A stretch of 33,155 nucleotides of DNA from Oscillospiraceae bacterium (GTDB lineage: Bacteria; Bacillota; Clostridia; Oscillospirales; Acutalibacteraceae). Positions within the stretch are counted from its first letter, which is position 1, and every line of letters begins with the position of its first letter. The stretch covers positions 1 to 33,155 of the forward strand of contig SVOV01000028.1 in assembly GCA_015066205.1 (NCBI GenBank), given 5' to 3'. The notes beneath the pieces are model-generated. The model was not told the origin of the DNA, ran no database searches, and saw only the letters and a program-made list of their open reading frames with translations. Both the position numbers and the translations under genes were made by a program. This document shows positions 30,429 through 33,155 of the stretch, piece by piece.

Positions 30429-31205
30429 TTCTGCTGTAAGAATTTCACCTACATTGTTGAGTATGTATTTCGGTCTGTAGGGGAAATTGTCGATATCCTC
30501 GAGAGAGGTTACACCGCTTAAGACGAGGACGGTGTCAACATTTGATTCGATACCTGCGATAATATCGGTATCCATTCTGTCGCCGACGAATGCTATATCC
30601 CCGCTGTGACAGCCAAGCTTTCTGAGGCCGTGGCGAAGCATAAGAGGGTTGGGCTTTCCGATAAAATATGCCTTTTTGCCCGTTGAAATTTCGATGGGAG
30701 CAACAAGAGAGCCTGTTGCGGGCATAATACCTCTTTCTGTAGGCCCTGTGATATCGGGATTGGTGCCTATAAGCTTTGCTCCCTTTCTCACAAGCTCAAT
30801 AGCCTTTTCTATTTTTTCAAAATTATAGCTTCGGGTCTCTCCTACAACAACATAATCGGGGTTAACATCATTCATATATATCCCCTGATCGTATAATGCC
30901 TTTGAAAGAGCTCCCTCACCGATAACATATGCTGTACAGCCGGGCTTCTGGGAGCTCAAAAAAGCGGCAGTTGCCATAGCACTTGTATAAAAATGGTCGG
31001 GGGTCACATCAAGTCCCATTCTGCCAAGCTTCATACTGAGCTCATGGGGAGTTTTTTCGGGTGAATTTGTAAGAAAAACAAATTTTCTGTCGTTATCAAT
31101 AAGCCAGTTGACAAACTCCCTGACACCGTCAAGAACTTTGTTTCCGTGATATATAACACCGTCCATATCACATATAAAACCGTGTTTTTCCGTAATAGCT
31201 TTCAT
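30426..31205 (-). CDS. NagD-like HAD phosphatase (HAD-IIA)
   Basis: This 259-residue protein belongs to the NagD/AraL/p-nitrophenylphosphatase group of HAD hydrolases, which dephosphorylate sugar phosphates, nucleotides or phosphoglycolate. The nucleophile motif is 'FICDMDGVIYHG' (D13, D15). Motif II is 'FVFLTNSPEKTP'. The type IIA cap lies between, with 'NPDYVVVGETRSYNFEKIEK'. The lysine motif is 'FIGKPNPLMLRHGL', and 'FVGDRMDTDIIAGIESNVDT' is motif IV. ATG 31205 follows GGAGGAGA. It converges with the glycyl-radical gene and is not co-transcribed with pheT, whose terminator lies just upstream. Substrate cannot be read from the sequence. Confidence 0.9.
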   Translation of the reverse strand: MKAITEKHGFICDMDGVIYHGNKVLDGVREFVNWLIDNDRKFVFLTNSPEKTPHELSMKLGRMGLDVTPDHFYTSAMATAAFLSSQKPGCTAYVIGEGALSKALYDQGIYMNDVNPDYVVVGETRSYNFEKIEKAIELVRKGAKLIGTNPDITGPTERGIMPATGSLVAPIEISTGKKAYFIGKPNPLMLRHGLRKLGCHSGDIAFVGDRMDTDIIAGIESNVDTVLVLSGVTSLEDIDNFPYRPKYILNNVGEILTAE

Positions 31206-31230
31206 TTTAATCTCCTCCGTTTCTTAAAAT

Positions 31231-31259
31231 ATATTAAAATACTTTCATAAAAAAGTCAA
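31231..31259 (-). promoter_or_regulatory. Candidate sigma-A promoter of the HAD phosphatase gene
   Basis: On the minus strand TTGACT (31254-31259) and TAATAT (31231-31236) are spaced by 17 bases. The -35 touches the T tract of the pheT terminator. Confidence 0.6.
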
Positions 31260-31296
31260 GAAAAAGAGCCTGCGCCGAAGTGACGGAGGCTCTTTT
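31257..31296 (-). terminator. Terminator of pheT
   Basis: AAAAGAGCCT (31262-31271) pairs with AGGCTCTTTT (31287-31296), with inner CCG/CGG pairing. On the minus strand a T tract follows. It lies 3 bases past the pheT stop codon. Confidence 0.88.
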
Positions 31297-31299
31297 GTT

Positions 31300-33155
31300 T
31301 TATGATCTGATTTCTGCACCGAGAGTCTTTGTAAGCTTCTTGAGTACAGATTTTGCTGCGGCTTCGATCTCTTCACCTGTGAGTGTCTTTTCGGATGAGC
31401 CGATAACAAGACGGATAGTAACAGATTTCTTTCCTGCGGGAATCTGCTTACCCTTATATTCATCAACAAAGAAAACATCCTTAAGAAGGCTGTCAGCACT
31501 CTTCTTTGACATACAAGCTCCGTATATATCCTCCCACTTTGTCATTGAATCAACAAGGAAGGAAAGGTCGTATTCATTCATGGGGAATTCAGGAATATGA
31601 ACGAAGCGGTTTGTTCTTGATCTGAAAGGCACAAGAGAATCCATATCAATTTCAACAAGAACAGCAGAAACGACCTTTATACCGCAATCAGTTTTTGCTT
31701 TATGGGAAAGAAGAGCAAGATCACCTATCTTCTTTTCACCAAGGAAGATATTGAGCCATACGGTCTCATCTGCCCAGAAAGGCTTTTCTTCCTTTCTGAA
31801 AGAAAACTCTTCCATATGAGTGTATCTGGGCATCATACCGATCACACCCTTGGCAGTTCTGAAAAGCTCTGTTACTTTATCGGGAGAGCCGACAAAGGCA
31901 CAGCCAAGGTGGCGTCTTTCATAGGGTAATGCCTCTTTTTCATCATAAACGGTAGTGTAATTACAGTCACGGAAGATCTTTGCTTCCTCAAAAATTGCAA
32001 ATTCGGGGAAATTGCGTTCATTCTTTACAATAGCCTTACAGATATTGGGAAGCAGAGTCGAACGGATGTATTTCTCTGAGGGTGAGGGAGGAGTTGAAAG
32101 AGAGAGCACCTCGCTCACATCAGGAATAAGAGCATTGACAAAGGTATCTGTCATCCAGGGATATGTGAATATCTCCTGCATATTGCAACGGAAGGCAAGG
32201 TATTCCTTGATCTTTCTTACAAGATCAACATCAAGCTGATTTATGGCACCGTCAAATGTGGTGGTAATTGAGGTAGGCTGGAAATTTTCGTAGCCGTACA
32301 TACGGGCAACCTCTTCCATAATGTCTGCCTTGATGGAAACATCGCCTGTTGAACGCCAGGTGGGAACAACGATATGCATAGCAGTTTCGGTAAATGAAAC
32401 ATCATAACCGAGACTTCCGAGCTTCTTTGCGACTACCTCCTGAGGAATTCTCATTCCGAGTCTCTTGTCAAGCCATTCAAAATCAACATCGATCTCCTTC
32501 TGAACAAGCTTATTGGGATAGCTGTCCGAGAAAGCGGTAACCTTCATTTCGGGGAAGAGCTCCTTGAAAAGCTCCATCGAAAGAGCAACAGCCTGATCGC
32601 ATCTTTCGGGGTCGATAGCCTTTTCATATCTTGCGGAGGCCTCTGTACGGTTATCATAACGGAGAGCTGTTCTTCTTACACCGTGAGAATTGAAGTTTGC
32701 GACCTCAAGAATAACGCTTGTTGTGTCAGGAAGAACGGAATCCTTTGCACCGCCCATAACACCTGCAAGAGCAACAGCCCCCTCCTTATCGGCAATAACA
32801 AGGTCATCACCGCAAAGTGAAATCTCCTTATCATTGAGGAGCTGCAGCTTTTCTCCGTCGGAAGCAAGTCTTACTTCTATATGGTCAATAATGTGGTTTG
32901 AATCAAATACATGAGTAGGCTGACCTACTGCGAGCATAACATAGTTTGTGATGTCAACGAGAGCGTTGATGGGACGAAGACCTACTCTCCAGAGACGGCT
33001 TCTCATACAGAAGGGAGCTTCCTTTACAGAGAGGTTTTCAATTCTTGCTCCGATATAACGGGGACATCTTTCGCTGTCAAGAATTCTTACATCATAAGCA
33101 GCTTCTGTTTCGGGAGCATACTTTTCAATTTTCTTGAGAGGAAGATCATAAGAGC
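31300..33155 (-). CDS. pheT: Phenylalanyl-tRNA synthetase beta subunit, C-terminal two thirds or more
   Basis: PheT is the beta subunit of the alpha2-beta2 enzyme that charges tRNA-Phe. The frame is open to the window edge, so the gene is cut at its 5' end; the ATG at 33006 lies inside conserved sequence ('ERCPRYIGARIENL' precedes it) and is not the start. Visible parts in order are the B3/B4 editing region ('RPINALVDITNYVMLAVGQP', 'THVFDSNHI', 'GVMGGAKDSV'), the B5 domain ('GYDVSFTETAMHIVVPTWRS', 'DIMEEVARMYGYENF'), the inactive synthetase-like core, and the C-terminal anticodon-binding domain ('FPMNEYDLSFLVDSMTKWED', 'KKSVTIRLVIGSSEKTLTGE'). pheS is expected just outside the window. A strong terminator follows. 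Confidence 0.95.
   Translation of the reverse strand, partial: SYDLPLKKIEKYAPETEAAYDVRILDSERCPRYIGARIENLSVKEAPFCMRSRLWRVGLRPINALVDITNYVMLAVGQPTHVFDSNHIIDHIEVRLASDGEKLQLLNDKEISLCGDDLVIADKEGAVALAGVMGGAKDSVLPDTTSVILEVANFNSHGVRRTALRYDNRTEASARYEKAIDPERCDQAVALSMELFKELFPEMKVTAFSDSYPNKLVQKEIDVDFEWLDKRLGMRIPQEVVAKKLGSLGYDVSFTETAMHIVVPTWRSTGDVSIKADIMEEVARMYGYENFQPTSITTTFDGAINQLDVDLVRKIKEYLAFRCNMQEIFTYPWMTDTFVNALIPDVSEVLSLSTPPSPSEKYIRSTLLPNICKAIVKNERNFPEFAIFEEAKIFRDCNYTTVYDEKEALPYERRHLGCAFVGSPDKVTELFRTAKGVIGMMPRYTHMEEFSFRKEEKPFWADETVWLNIFLGEKKIGDLALLSHKAKTDCGIKVVSAVLVEIDMDSLVPFRSRTNRFVHIPEFPMNEYDLSFLVDSMTKWEDIYGACMSKKSADSLLKDVFFVDEYKGKQIPAGKKSVTIRLVIGSSEKTLTGEEIEAAAKSVLKKLTKTLGAEIRS

Noticed and set aside
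28236-31205. Glycyl-radical enzyme and HAD phosphatase considered as one pathway (for example phosphoglycolate-type repair after radical chemistry)
   Set aside because: The genes converge on a shared terminator and each has its own promoter, so adjacency alone does not support a functional link.
31300-33155. ATG at 33006 considered as the pheT start
   Set aside because: The frame continues upstream to the window edge with conserved PheT sequence directly before this Met.

Overview
The window looks like chromosome from an endospore-forming, low-to-mid GC Gram-positive anaerobe of the class Clostridia, probably a gut or rumen member of the Oscillospiraceae/Ruminococcaceae type. The evidence is a complete spoIIIA operon and yunB (endospore formation), a fused ispH-rpsA gene, a 'reverse' rubrerythrin, a glycyl-radical enzyme (anaerobic life), two secreted proteins with type I dockerin repeats, and several intracellular glycoside hydrolases. 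All genes read with the standard code. No rRNA, tRNA, CRISPR array, intact transposase or phage gene was seen.

Layout. 1-1400 (+): rbgA (5' truncated), rnhB and yraN, a common Firmicutes cluster. 1407-4212 (-): yunB then topB. 4315-8219 (+): a carbohydrate operon with a GH27 alpha-galactosidase carrying an inserted sugar-binding-like domain and a GH95 alpha-fucosidase/galactosidase. 8274-10438 (-): an unknown acidic protein and a secreted alpha/beta hydrolase. 10571-11452 (+): a leucine-rich-repeat protein flanked by zinc ribbons. 11512-13302 (-): a clan GH-A beta-galactosidase-like hydrolase. 13303-14770: an AT-rich islet with gene debris, an XRE regulator and a small dockerin protein. 14776-15366 (-): reverse rubrerythrin behind two PerR-type boxes that overlap a consensus promoter. 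15549-15890 (+): a MazF/EndoA toxin without an adjacent antitoxin. 16020-20026 (-): FAD oxidoreductase, cmk and ispH-rpsA, a tightly packed housekeeping operon. 20119-21538 (-): a secreted beta-helix protein and a DUF1292 protein. 21619-26247 (-): spoIIIAA to spoIIIAH. 26429-26929 (+): a CarD-family RNA polymerase-binding protein. 26988-28019 (-): a dockerin protein with a CHAP/NlpC-like cysteine peptidase domain. 28236-30392 (+): an atypical glycyl-radical enzyme. 30426-31205 (-): a NagD-like HAD phosphatase. 31300-33155 (-): pheT, truncated by the window edge.

How the genes relate. The spoIIIA products form the feeding-tube/secretion-like channel between mother cell and forespore, and YunB is a mother-cell sporulation protein. 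GH27, GH95 and the GH-A hydrolase lack signal peptides, so they probably finish imported alpha-galactosylated and fucosylated oligosaccharides in the cytoplasm. The dockerin proteins, lipase-like protein and beta-helix protein have signal peptides and form the exported set. Rubrerythrin and the glycyl-radical enzyme fit a strict anaerobe that manages peroxide stress.

Points most worth a second look: spoIIIAC has no canonical start codon (ACG sits where ATG is expected); the glycyl-radical enzyme has Gln in place of the usual base Glu of the CxE motif and no activase nearby; a promoter and inverted repeat ahead of the DUF1292 gene could make translation depend on which promoter made the mRNA; the S1 half of ispH-rpsA has its own strong internal ribosome binding site; and the LRR protein has a zinc ribbon at each end.
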